NCBI GenBank assembly: GCA_947452065.1
Contig: CANGBB010000005.1
Span: 76,820-140,819, forward strand
Length of the DNA: 64,000 nt
Source: Gammaproteobacteria bacterium
Lineage (GTDB): Bacteria > Pseudomonadota > Gammaproteobacteria > Steroidobacterales > Steroidobacteraceae
Direction of reading: 5' to 3'
Of this stretch, positions 1 to 8,559 are shown piece after piece. A program made the translations under genes and the position numbers. The stretch's first letter is position 1. Each line of letters begins with the position of its first letter. The notes under the pieces are model-generated. The model had not been told where the DNA came from and did no database searches. It saw only the letters and a program-made list of their open reading frames with translations.

Positions 1-140
1 TGCAGCGGAATATGGATGCTGCCAGGGATGCTCGCCAGAGCCCGTTCCCAGTCTTCGCGTACGTCGAGCACACAGGGCGGCTCTGGTCCGGACATCATCT
101 CGGCCAGTTCGCGGGCGGATACCTGAGTGATCTGCGTCAT
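1..140 (-). CDS. Rhodanese-like domain protein, N-terminal part (truncated by window edge)
   Basis: Reverse strand from the ATG at 138-140 reads MTQITQVSARELAEMMSGPEPPCVLDVREDWERALASIPGSIHIPL, with the rhodanese VLDVRExxE...IPGSIHIPL pattern. Confidence 0.8.
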   Translation of the reverse strand, partial: MTQITQVSARELAEMMSGPEPPCVLDVREDWERALASIPGSIHIPL

Positions 141-155
141 GGTGAGCCTCGGGGA

Positions 156-806
156 TCAGAATCGGAAGGTGGCGGGCACGGCGGTGTGTTCCAGCAGTTC
201 CAGTGAAGTCTGGAACAGGAGCTGTGTGTCGAAACCCGAATCCGTGCGACATATGCGCAATGCGTCCATGGGGGCGCTCGCGCCGGCTGCAGCGTGGATC
301 ACGAACAGACGGCCGCCGCTCTTTAGTGCACGCATATAACGCTGATCGATTGCAGGCACTGCAGCCGTCAGCACCACGCAGTCGTAGCGGTCAGTCTCGT
401 CCAGCCGTGTGCCGTCGGCGGTCTCCACGCTGACTCCATCCACTCCGGCGGCGGCCAGGTTCAGGCGCGCCAGCGCAGCGATATCTTCGTGCAGCTCCAG
501 CGATCTCACGCTGCCCCCCAGACGGGCCAGGCAGGCGGAGACATAGCCGCTGCCGGTGCCGATCTCCAGCACCTGTGCACCTTCCTGCACGGCCACGGCC
601 TGCAGAAGGCGTCCGACCAGCATCGGCGTGAGCATGCGCTTGCCATGGGCCAGAGGTATGGCGAATTCGGCGTGACTGAAGTGCCGCCACGGACCGGGTA
701 CGAAGCGCTCGCGCGGGAGGCTGCGCAGGGTGGCGAGTGTGGCTGGATCCAGCACCTCGCAGGTACGGATCTGCTGGCCGACCATCTGTTCCAAAGCGGA
801 TGACAT
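156..806 (-). CDS. pcm: Protein-L-isoaspartate O-methyltransferase family protein
   Basis: 216 aa; MVGQQIRTCEVLD..., VLEIGTGSGYVSACLARL SAM-binding motif, PCMT family layout. Confidence 0.85.
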   Translation of the reverse strand: MSSALEQMVGQQIRTCEVLDPATLATLRSLPRERFVPGPWRHFSHAEFAIPLAHGKRMLTPMLVGRLLQAVAVQEGAQVLEIGTGSGYVSACLARLGGSVRSLELHEDIAALARLNLAAAGVDGVSVETADGTRLDETDRYDCVVLTAAVPAIDQRYMRALKSGGRLFVIHAAAGASAPMDALRICRTDSGFDTQLLFQTSLELLEHTAVPATFRF

Positions 807-959
807 GACGAGTTAACCTAATCCGGGAGACGCGCGGGAGGCGCAAGTTAAGGGTTTTTGCCCGGGCTGCCAAGCGCGAAATTCAACCGAGCGAGTTCAC
901 ATATCCGGAAATTGCCGGCATGGGGGGCTGGAGCGCTGGGCTATTCTCGACCCACTCAG

Positions 960-3332
960 ATGACTGCCGTGGGCCTCCTTTCTCTTTCTCTTGGTCTGGT
1001 CAGTGTCTTGCTGATCGCGGCCCTCTGGCTATTTGGCCGGCAGCGAAGCGTTCTGCGTCAGTTTTCCCAGCAGGTGCAGCGTATTGCCGTCGGCGGCTCA
1101 CTGGTCAGCCGCATCGAGCCGAACGGCGACCATCCGGAGATGGCCGCACTGACCACGGCGGTGAATCACCTGTTGTCGAGAGCCTCGACTGCGATGCCAG
1201 TCGCAACCTCTGCTGCGGGGCTGTCCCGGCCATCGACGGCCGTCTCGCTGGTGGGCTCATTGTCTGACGGCGACAAGTCGACACCCATTGAGATGCTGGC
1301 TGATCGGGTCCATGAGGCTGTCCTGATCCATGGCAGCGACGGCATCCTCTTCGCCAATCGCCAGTTCTGCGCGCTGCTGGGATCATCAGCCGCAGAGCTG
1401 TTCGGCACACCGTTCAGTTCCCTGCTGCCTTCCGAGTACGCCGAGCTGGTTTCAGGGCACATCGGCCGTGCGCTGGCGGGCGAGGCGGGTGCCGATCGCT
1501 ATGAGGTGGATCTGATCGGGCAGCACGGGCAGCCCGCGCGCCTGGAAGTCAGCTCTTGGCGTGTGCAGTTCAACGGACAGGACGCGCTGTTGATGATCGG
1601 TGTGGAAGTGCTGCCGACGCAGAGGGCCGAAGTGCAAGAGGCCACAGAGGGCCGGGTGCGTTCGCGCGCATTGCTGGCGCTGGAATCGCTGGGCGAGGCC
1701 ATCGTCACCACGGACGCTCGCGGCCGAATTGACTACCTGAACCCTGCAGCCAGCGATTTATTCGGCGTCAGCAGTACCGCCGCGCGTGGCATGGAGATTG
1801 AGGCGCTGGCACGGCTGGTCGATGAATCTGACCGCAAGGTGTTGGTCGATCCGATACGGCAGGCGCTGGAGAGCGGTGCCCCGATCAATCTCGGCCGGCG
1901 CGCTATGGTCTTCGCGCGCCACGGTGCCGGCGGCGATCGCGCTGTCGAGCTGCTGGCTGCGCCTATGCGCGCTGAAACCGGCGATACGGTTGGCGCAGTG
2001 TTGCTCCTTCATGATGTCACCGAGGTGCATGGCATCGCCCGGCAGATGTCCTACCAGGCTACCCATGACGCACTCACGGGGCTGGTGAACCGCAGCGAAT
2101 TCGAGCGCCGTGTGCAGCAGAGCATCGAATATGCCAGCCGCGCCGAGAGTACGTCAGTGTTGTGCTATCTCGATCTCGACCGATTCAAGGTCGTCAACGA
2201 TACGGTCGGTCATCTGGCCGGCGATGGCCTGTTACGCGAAGTCGCCAAGCTGCTGCGCGGGTCCGTGCGCGATTCCGACACCGTGGCACGCTTGGGCGGC
2301 GATGAGTTCGGACTGCTGCTGCCGCTGTGCCCGCTGGACAAGGCTCGCCAGATTGCCGATGCCGTGTGCCGCAAGGTTCAGGACTATCGCTATTCTTCGA
2401 AGGGGCAGGTTTTCGAGCTGGGTGTCAGCATCGGTCTGGTCGAGATCGCTGGCAGCTCAGCCAGCGTCGAACAGTTGATGGCCTCGGCCGACTCCGCCTG
2501 CTATGTCGCCAAGCGCCAGGGCGGGCATGTGGCGGTGTATTCCGCCGAGGATGAGACGGCGGCGCGCGAGAGTGGTGAAATCCACTGGCTGAAAACGCTG
2601 CAGACGGCGCTGAAAGAACGACGCCTTGAGCTCTACAGCCAGCCGATTACTGCTGCCTTCAGTGGCGGCGAAGATCATGGCCCGGCCATGGAAGTGCTGG
2701 TCAGACTCAAGGGCGAGGATGGTGTTTCGATCGCGCCCCGCGACTTCATGAGCGCCGCCGAGCAATACCGGATGATGTCGTTGATCGATCGACGCGTGAT
2801 CCAGATGACGCTGACGGCGCTCGGCAATGGCAGCCTTGTGCTGCCCGCCAAGCGTAGTGTCGCCATCAATCTATCGGGCCAGACGCTCTCGGATCCCCAG
2901 TTCCTTGAATTCGTGGTCGAGTGCTTCGACTCCACCGGCGCCAATCCCGCGCAGGTCTGCTTCGAGATCTCTGAAAGTGCCGTGATGGCCCATCTGGATT
3001 TCACGCGCCGCTTCATTGGTGTGCTTCATGGGATGGGCTGCCGATTCGCGATGGACGACTTCGGCAGTGGTCTGGGTTCGCTGGCTAATCTCAAGAGCTT
3101 GGCCATCGACTTCCTCAAGCTCGACGGCGCCTTCATGCGCAACCTCGGGCGCGACACCGTGAATCAGGAGATGGTCACGGCGATGATGCGCATGGCGCGC
3201 GCTCTGAACATCCGGGTCATCGCCGAGCAGCTGGAAGACAATGCTGCGGTCGATGCGGCGCGGCGCATCGGCGTTGACTATCTGCAGGGCTTTGCGGTCG
3301 CGCGACCAGCGCCGCTGGCCATCGCCGCATAA
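960..3332 (+). CDS. PAS-domain GGDEF/EAL cyclic-di-GMP signalling protein with N-terminal TM segment
   Basis: Likely start is the internal ATG at 960 (MTAVGLLSLSLGLVSVLLIAALWLFG); PAS-like regions, RDSDTVARLGGDEF, EVLVRL, DDFGSG, FLKLDG, IAEQLED, YLQGF. Confidence 0.9.
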   Translation: MTAVGLLSLSLGLVSVLLIAALWLFGRQRSVLRQFSQQVQRIAVGGSLVSRIEPNGDHPEMAALTTAVNHLLSRASTAMPVATSAAGLSRPSTAVSLVGSLSDGDKSTPIEMLADRVHEAVLIHGSDGILFANRQFCALLGSSAAELFGTPFSSLLPSEYAELVSGHIGRALAGEAGADRYEVDLIGQHGQPARLEVSSWRVQFNGQDALLMIGVEVLPTQRAEVQEATEGRVRSRALLALESLGEAIVTTDARGRIDYLNPAASDLFGVSSTAARGMEIEALARLVDESDRKVLVDPIRQALESGAPINLGRRAMVFARHGAGGDRAVELLAAPMRAETGDTVGAVLLLHDVTEVHGIARQMSYQATHDALTGLVNRSEFERRVQQSIEYASRAESTSVLCYLDLDRFKVVNDTVGHLAGDGLLREVAKLLRGSVRDSDTVARLGGDEFGLLLPLCPLDKARQIADAVCRKVQDYRYSSKGQVFELGVSIGLVEIAGSSASVEQLMASADSACYVAKRQGGHVAVYSAEDETAARESGEIHWLKTLQTALKERRLELYSQPITAAFSGGEDHGPAMEVLVRLKGEDGVSIAPRDFMSAAEQYRMMSLIDRRVIQMTLTALGNGSLVLPAKRSVAINLSGQTLSDPQFLEFVVECFDSTGANPAQVCFEISESAVMAHLDFTRRFIGVLHGMGCRFAMDDFGSGLGSLANLKSLAIDFLKLDGAFMRNLGRDTVNQEMVTAMMRMARALNIRVIAEQLEDNAAVDAARRIGVDYLQGFAVARPAPLAIAA

Positions 3333-3466
3333 GCGGAACAAAACCGCTCCATCAATCAGAACGAACGTACCCGCGGCGAGGCGGGTTGACACTTCTTGTG
3401 GCGCGGCCTCCGGCTACGGACAACTACGGGCCGACGAGCGGCTCTGTATTCGGTTAACGTGCGCGC

Positions 3467-4732
3467 ATGTTCAATGATGCCCCTCCATCCGATCGGCCCC
3501 GCATGCGCCGCGAGCGCACCGCGGCGATGCCGTTCATCATGCTGACCGCACTGATCGACATGATTGCCATCGGGCTGATCATTCCGGTGTTGCCTGGGTT
3601 GGTCGGCGAACTGACCCATTCGAAGACCGATCAGGCGTTCTGGTTCGGCGTCACCACGTTTGCATTTAGCATCGCGAATTTCGTCAGCGCGCCCATGCTC
3701 GGTGCGCTCTCTGATGCGTATGGGCGCCGCCCGGTGCTGCTGATCGGTTTTTCCGGGCTGGCGATTTCCTTTCTGAGTACCGCCTTAGTCACCTCAATGC
3801 CCGTGCTCATTGTCATTCGCCTCATCGGCGGTGCGATGCAGGCCAATCTGACAGTGGCCAATGCCTATGTGGCCGACATCACGCCACCGGAGCAGCGAGC
3901 ACGACGTTTCGGCGCGTTGGGCGCGATGTTTGGAATCGGCTTCATCCTCGGACCCGTTGTGGGCGGATTGCTCGGTGCCATCAATCTGCGCCTGCCATTC
4001 CTGGTCGCCGGCAGTTTGGCCCTGCTGAATCTTGCTTACGGCTTCTTCGTTCTGCCCGAGTCATTGCCGGTGGAACGTCGTCATGCCTTCAGTTGGCGCT
4101 CGGCCAACACGTTCAGCGCGCTGCGGCGACTGTCAGAGCTCAAGGGTGTTGGGCGGTTGGCAACCGTGCTGGCATTGTGCGCTCTGGCGCAGTTCGTGAT
4201 GTACACCTCCTGGGTGCTCTACACCACCTTCAAGTTCGGCTGGGGACCGCTGCAAAACGGTTACTCGATGGCGGCAGTGGGCGTGACCAGTGCGCTGGTG
4301 CAGGGTGTGCTGCTCAGCCGGCTGCTGGCGCGATTTAGCGCGTGGCGGCTTGCAGTGATCGGCCTGGCTTCCTCGACGTTGGCCTACACCCTGTTCGGTC
4401 TGGCCACCCAAGGCTGGATGATGTTCGCGGTGATCCTCGCGAATATGCTGGGCTCCACGGTTGCCCCGGTCTTTCAGAGCATCATCTCTCGCTCCGCAGA
4501 CGAGAAGAGCCAGGGCAAGACCATGGGAGCGGTCAGTGGTATCAACAGCCTCATGGCTGTCGTCGCACCGCTGTTCGGTGCACCGCTGATGACGGCGGTG
4601 TCGCATCTGCCGCGGGGTGATTGGCGCATCGGGGCGGCGTTTTACTTTTGCGCGCTGCTGCAGGCCTGCGGTCTGCTACTGACTTTCATGCACGCCCGCG
4701 CCGCACGGCGTAAGTCATCGGCTCATGCCTGA
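3467..4732 (+). CDS. MFS transporter, TetA/DHA1-like drug:H+ antiporter family
   Basis: 421 aa, 12-TM pattern; APMLGALSDAYGRRPVLLIGF signature motif A; IGLIIPVLPGL N-terminus typical of the TCR/Tet family. Confidence 0.85.
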   Translation: MFNDAPPSDRPRMRRERTAAMPFIMLTALIDMIAIGLIIPVLPGLVGELTHSKTDQAFWFGVTTFAFSIANFVSAPMLGALSDAYGRRPVLLIGFSGLAISFLSTALVTSMPVLIVIRLIGGAMQANLTVANAYVADITPPEQRARRFGALGAMFGIGFILGPVVGGLLGAINLRLPFLVAGSLALLNLAYGFFVLPESLPVERRHAFSWRSANTFSALRRLSELKGVGRLATVLALCALAQFVMYTSWVLYTTFKFGWGPLQNGYSMAAVGVTSALVQGVLLSRLLARFSAWRLAVIGLASSTLAYTLFGLATQGWMMFAVILANMLGSTVAPVFQSIISRSADEKSQGKTMGAVSGINSLMAVVAPLFGAPLMTAVSHLPRGDWRIGAAFYFCALLQACGLLLTFMHARAARRKSSAHA

Positions 4733-4737
4733 AAAAG

Positions 4738-4766
4738 AAAGCCTGGCACTGGGCCGGGCTTTCGTG
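4738..4766. terminator. Bidirectional intrinsic terminator between convergent MFS gene and hppA
   Basis: AAAGCCTGGC-ACTGG-GCCGGGCTTT: 10-bp stem (one T-G wobble), flanked by A-rich and T-rich sides. Confidence 0.7.
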
Positions 4767-4793
4767 TGGACTGCTGTCCAGGATGCCATTGCC

Positions 4794-6827
4794 TCAGAGC
4801 AGAGGCACCAGCAACAGGGCCACGATGTTGATGATCTTGATCAGCGGATTGATCGCCGGTCCCGCAGTGTCCTTGTAAGGATCGCCAACGGTGTCGCCGG
4901 TGACCGAGGCCTTGTGCGTGTCCGAGCCCTTGCCGCCGAAGTGACCTTCTTCGATGTACTTCTTGGCGTTGTCCCAGGCACCGCCACCGGTGCACATGGA
5001 GATGGCAACGAACAGGCCGGTGACGATGGTGCCGATCAGCAGTCCGCCGAGTGCACGGATGCCGGCGCCCGGGCCCATCAGCGCATTCATGCCGAAGGCG
5101 ATCACCACTGGCACTAGGATGGGCAGGAGCGAGGGCACAACCATTTCCTTGATGGCGGCCTTGGTCAGCAGGTCCACGGCCTTGGAGTAATCCGGCTTCG
5201 CAGTGCCTTCCATGATGCCGGCGATCTCGCGGAACTGGCGACGTACTTCGGTGACCACTGAGCCGGCGGCGCGACCCACGGCCTCCATCGCCATTGCACC
5301 GAACAGATACGGCACCAGGCCGCCGATGAACAGACCGATGATGACGGCCGGATCGGACAGCGAGAAGTCCACGGCCTTGCCGGCCGCTTCGAGGTTGTGC
5401 GTGTAGTCAGCGAACAGCACCAGCGCCGCCAGACCGGCTGAACCGATGGCATAGCCCTTGGTGACGGCCTTGGTGGTGTTGCCCACCGCATCCAGCGGAT
5501 CGGTGATGTCGCGCACCTTCTTGTCGAGGCCGGCCATCTCGGCGATGCCGCCGGCGTTGTCGGTGATCGGGCCGTAGGCATCGAGTGCCACGATCATGCC
5601 GGTCAGCGACAGCATGGCGGTCGCGGCAATCGCGATGCCGTAAAGACCGCCGAGCTGGAACGCGCCGAAGATCGCGAAGCAGACGGCGATCACTGGCAGT
5701 GCGGTGGACTTCATCGACACACCGAGGCCGGCGATGATGTTGGTCGCATGACCTGTCTGGGACGCTGCGGCCACGCCGCGCACCGGAGCGTATTCCGTTG
5801 CGGTGTAGTACTCGGTGATGACGATCAGCGCAGCTGTCAGCGCCAAGCCGATCAGGGTGCAGCCGAACATCGCCGAGAAGTTGCCCGGCATCATCGCCTG
5901 AGTGATGAACCAGAAGCCGATCGCCGAGATCACGCCCGAGACGATCACGCCCTTGTACAGCGCGTTCATGATCTTGCCGCCATCAGCGGCCTTGACGAAG
6001 AACGTGCCGACGATTGAGGCGACGATCGACACGGCGCCAATGATCAGCGGGTAGAGGATGGCGTTGGCACCAGCACCCTTCATCATCAGACCGCCGAGCA
6101 GCATGGTGGCAACCAGCGTTACGGCATAAGTCTCGAACAGGTCGGCAGCCATGCCCGCGCAGTCACCCACATTGTCACCGACGTTGTCGGCGATCACTGC
6201 CGGGTTGCGCGGATCATCTTCCGGAATACCGGCTTCGACCTTGCCCACCAGGTCAGCGCCGACGTCGGCGCCCTTGGTAAAGATGCCGCCGCCGAGACGC
6301 GCGAAGATCGAGATCAGGGAGCCGCCGAAGGCCAGACCCACCAGCGCGTGCAGCGCGCTGTCACCGGCGGCCGTGCCACCCAGTGCCGTGTAGTAGCCGG
6401 CCACGCCCAGCAGGCCGAGTCCCACCACCAGCATGCCGGTGATGGCACCACCCTGAAAGGCTACCTGCAGCGCCGCGTTCAAGCCCTGATTGGCCGCCTG
6501 CGCCGTGCGCACATTGGCGCGCACGGAGATGTTCATGCCGATGAAACCGGTCAGGCCCGAGAGGATCGCGCCGACGGCGAAGCCACCTGCGGTCTGCCAG
6601 CCCAGCGCCACCCACAGCAGCACGAACAGGATCGCGCCCACGATGGCGATGGTGGTGTACTGACGATTCAGGTAGGCCTTGGCACCGGCCTGAATCGCCG
6701 CGGCGATTTCCTGCATTCGCTCATTGCCCGCTGGCAGCCCAAGAATCCGGGCGCGTGCGACCACGCCGTAGAGAACCGCCAACACGCCGGCGCCAATCGC
6801 CAGCCACAGCCAATTCGTGGCATCCAT
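4794..6827 (-). CDS. hppA: Membrane-bound proton-translocating pyrophosphatase
   Basis: 677 aa; [88 protein letters not shown] signatures. Confidence 0.97.
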   Translation of the reverse strand: MDATNWLWLAIGAGVLAVLYGVVARARILGLPAGNERMQEIAAAIQAGAKAYLNRQYTTIAIVGAILFVLLWVALGWQTAGGFAVGAILSGLTGFIGMNISVRANVRTAQAANQGLNAALQVAFQGGAITGMLVVGLGLLGVAGYYTALGGTAAGDSALHALVGLAFGGSLISIFARLGGGIFTKGADVGADLVGKVEAGIPEDDPRNPAVIADNVGDNVGDCAGMAADLFETYAVTLVATMLLGGLMMKGAGANAILYPLIIGAVSIVASIVGTFFVKAADGGKIMNALYKGVIVSGVISAIGFWFITQAMMPGNFSAMFGCTLIGLALTAALIVITEYYTATEYAPVRGVAAASQTGHATNIIAGLGVSMKSTALPVIAVCFAIFGAFQLGGLYGIAIAATAMLSLTGMIVALDAYGPITDNAGGIAEMAGLDKKVRDITDPLDAVGNTTKAVTKGYAIGSAGLAALVLFADYTHNLEAAGKAVDFSLSDPAVIIGLFIGGLVPYLFGAMAMEAVGRAAGSVVTEVRRQFREIAGIMEGTAKPDYSKAVDLLTKAAIKEMVVPSLLPILVPVVIAFGMNALMGPGAGIRALGGLLIGTIVTGLFVAISMCTGGGAWDNAKKYIEEGHFGGKGSDTHKASVTGDTVGDPYKDTAGPAINPLIKIINIVALLLVPLL

Positions 6828-6871
6828 GAACGAACCCCCTGTCTGAATGTTTTATTCGGTTAAACGGACTC

Positions 6872-6896
6872 TCTGGCGCATCGGAGACGCACCAGA
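6872..6896 (-). other. Stem-loop at predicted 5' end of the hppA mRNA
   Basis: Minus-strand RNA UCUGGUGCGU-CUCCG-AUGCGCCAGA; 10 bp with two G-U wobbles. Confidence 0.55.
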
Positions 6897-6905
6897 AACC
6901 GCCCG

Positions 6906-6914
6906 AATATAGCA
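6906..6914 (-). promoter_or_regulatory. Putative extended -10 promoter element for hppA
   Basis: Minus strand reads TGC-TATATT (TGn extended -10), about 80 nt upstream of the hppA ATG; no good -35. Confidence 0.45.
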
Positions 6915-6942
6915 CAGCCGGCGCAGGTGGCCGGGCAGGGGG

Positions 6943-7149
6943 TCAGTAGTGAGGGGGCTTCTCGTAGCCGCCCGCTGCGGCGCCGCCGGCTTCGAGTTCT
7001 TCTATGCGGCTACTCAGCCGCTGAGCGCGCGCCAGTGTCTGATCGAGCAGCTTCTGCTGTCGCGCCACTTCGTCGCTGATCTGCTGCACGGCCTGCTCGA
7101 GATGGGCCAGCTTGGTTTCGATGTGTTCCATTCGCTCGTCGCCGGCCAT
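6943..7149 (-). CDS. slyX: SlyX family protein
   Basis: 68 aa coiled coil ending in ...EKPPHY, matching SlyX C-termini (PPHY). Confidence 0.85.
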   Translation of the reverse strand: MAGDERMEHIETKLAHLEQAVQQISDEVARQQKLLDQTLARAQRLSSRIEELEAGGAAAGGYEKPPHY

Positions 7150-7187
7150 TGCAGTTCTCCATGCCGGCTGAGGCAGCCGGCCCGCAC

Positions 7188-8456
7188 TCAGATCTTGAAT
7201 TCGGTCTTCAGTTTCTTGCGCACCGTCTTGCCACGGATGCGCACGTATTTCGGAATGCCTTTCTCATACGGCGGGTAGTCCTCACCCGCGATCAGCGGTT
7301 CGAGGTAACGCCGACAGGCTGCAGTGATGCCAAAGCCGTCAGCGGTGATGAAATTGCGCGGCACCTTCTTTTCCACATTGGCGACTTCGGCCAAAGGCAC
7401 GGGCACGATCTTCCAGCGATACGGACTGCTCGAGGTGCGACGGATCGCCGGCATGACCGCATGCATGCCGCGCACGGCAAATTCCACTGCGGCTTTGCCC
7501 ACCGCATAAGCCTGTTCGACATCGGTCTTCGAGGCGATATGGCGTGCGGCGCGCTGCAGATAATCGGCCACGGCCCAGTGATATTTGTAGCCCAGACCCT
7601 CGCGCACCATGTTCGCAACCACCGGCCCGACACCGCCTAACTGCGCATGTCCGAACGCATCGAGTGTGCCCGCTTCGGCCAGGAATTTGCCGTCCGGATA
7701 CTTGGCACCTTCCGACACCACGATGACGCAGTAGCCATAGCTTTTGACGCATTCCTGAACGCGGGCGAGGAAACGCGCTTTGTCGAAGGCGATCTCGGGG
7801 AACAGAATGATGTGCGGCGGCTCACCGGCTTTACGGCCCGCGAGGCCACCCGCAGCCGCAATCCAACCCGCATGTCGGCCCATGACTTCAAGTACGAACA
7901 CCTTGGTTGAGGTGCGCGCCATCGATGCCACGTCCATCGCGCCTTCCAGCGTGGAGATGGCGATGTATTTGGCCACCGAGCCAAAGCCCGGGCAGCAATC
8001 GGTGAGCGGCAGATCGTTGTCCACGGTTTTCGGCACGCCGATACAAGTGATCGGATAGCCGAGCTGTTCACCGAGCTGCGAGACCTTCAGTGCGGTGTCC
8101 ATCGAGTCGTTGCCACCGTTGTAGAAAAAGTAGCCGATGTCGTGGGCGCGAAACACTTCGATCAGGCGCTCATATTCGGCGCGGTTCTTGTCCAGGCCTT
8201 TCAGCTTGAAGCGCGCGGAGCCGAAGGCGCCTGCCGGCGTGTGCCGCAGTGCTCGGATGGTGGCCGGGCTCTCGGCGCTGATGTCGATCAGATCCTCGGT
8301 CAGCGCACCGACGATGCCGTCGCGTCCGGCATAGATGTGGCCGATGTGCCGGCGTGCCTTGCGGGCCGCCTCGATCACGCCGCAGGCGGAGGCATTGATC
8401 ACGGCGGTGACGCCGCCGGACTGGGCATAGAAAGCGTTGCGCGGAGCGGTTTTCAT
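7188..8456 (-). CDS. pfp: Pyrophosphate-dependent 6-phosphofructokinase
   Basis: Start MKTAPRNAFYAQSGGVTAVINAS; YNGGNDSMDTA, GVPKTVDNDLPLTDCCPGFGSVAKY, VMGRHAGWIAAAGGLA; PPi-PFK type (Asp after GGN, Lys in PKTVDND). Confidence 0.92.
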   Translation of the reverse strand: MKTAPRNAFYAQSGGVTAVINASACGVIEAARKARRHIGHIYAGRDGIVGALTEDLIDISAESPATIRALRHTPAGAFGSARFKLKGLDKNRAEYERLIEVFRAHDIGYFFYNGGNDSMDTALKVSQLGEQLGYPITCIGVPKTVDNDLPLTDCCPGFGSVAKYIAISTLEGAMDVASMARTSTKVFVLEVMGRHAGWIAAAGGLAGRKAGEPPHIILFPEIAFDKARFLARVQECVKSYGYCVIVVSEGAKYPDGKFLAEAGTLDAFGHAQLGGVGPVVANMVREGLGYKYHWAVADYLQRAARHIASKTDVEQAYAVGKAAVEFAVRGMHAVMPAIRRTSSSPYRWKIVPVPLAEVANVEKKVPRNFITADGFGITAACRRYLEPLIAGEDYPPYEKGIPKYVRIRGKTVRKKLKTEFKI

Positions 8457-8559
8457 GGGCGTCAATCCTTGCTGCAGGCGGGCTTGGAAACATGAAAATG
8501 ATAGCCGAATGGGCGTGTTTGCGTTTGACCCGGGCGATGCAGGCCGGTACCTTTCCGCC

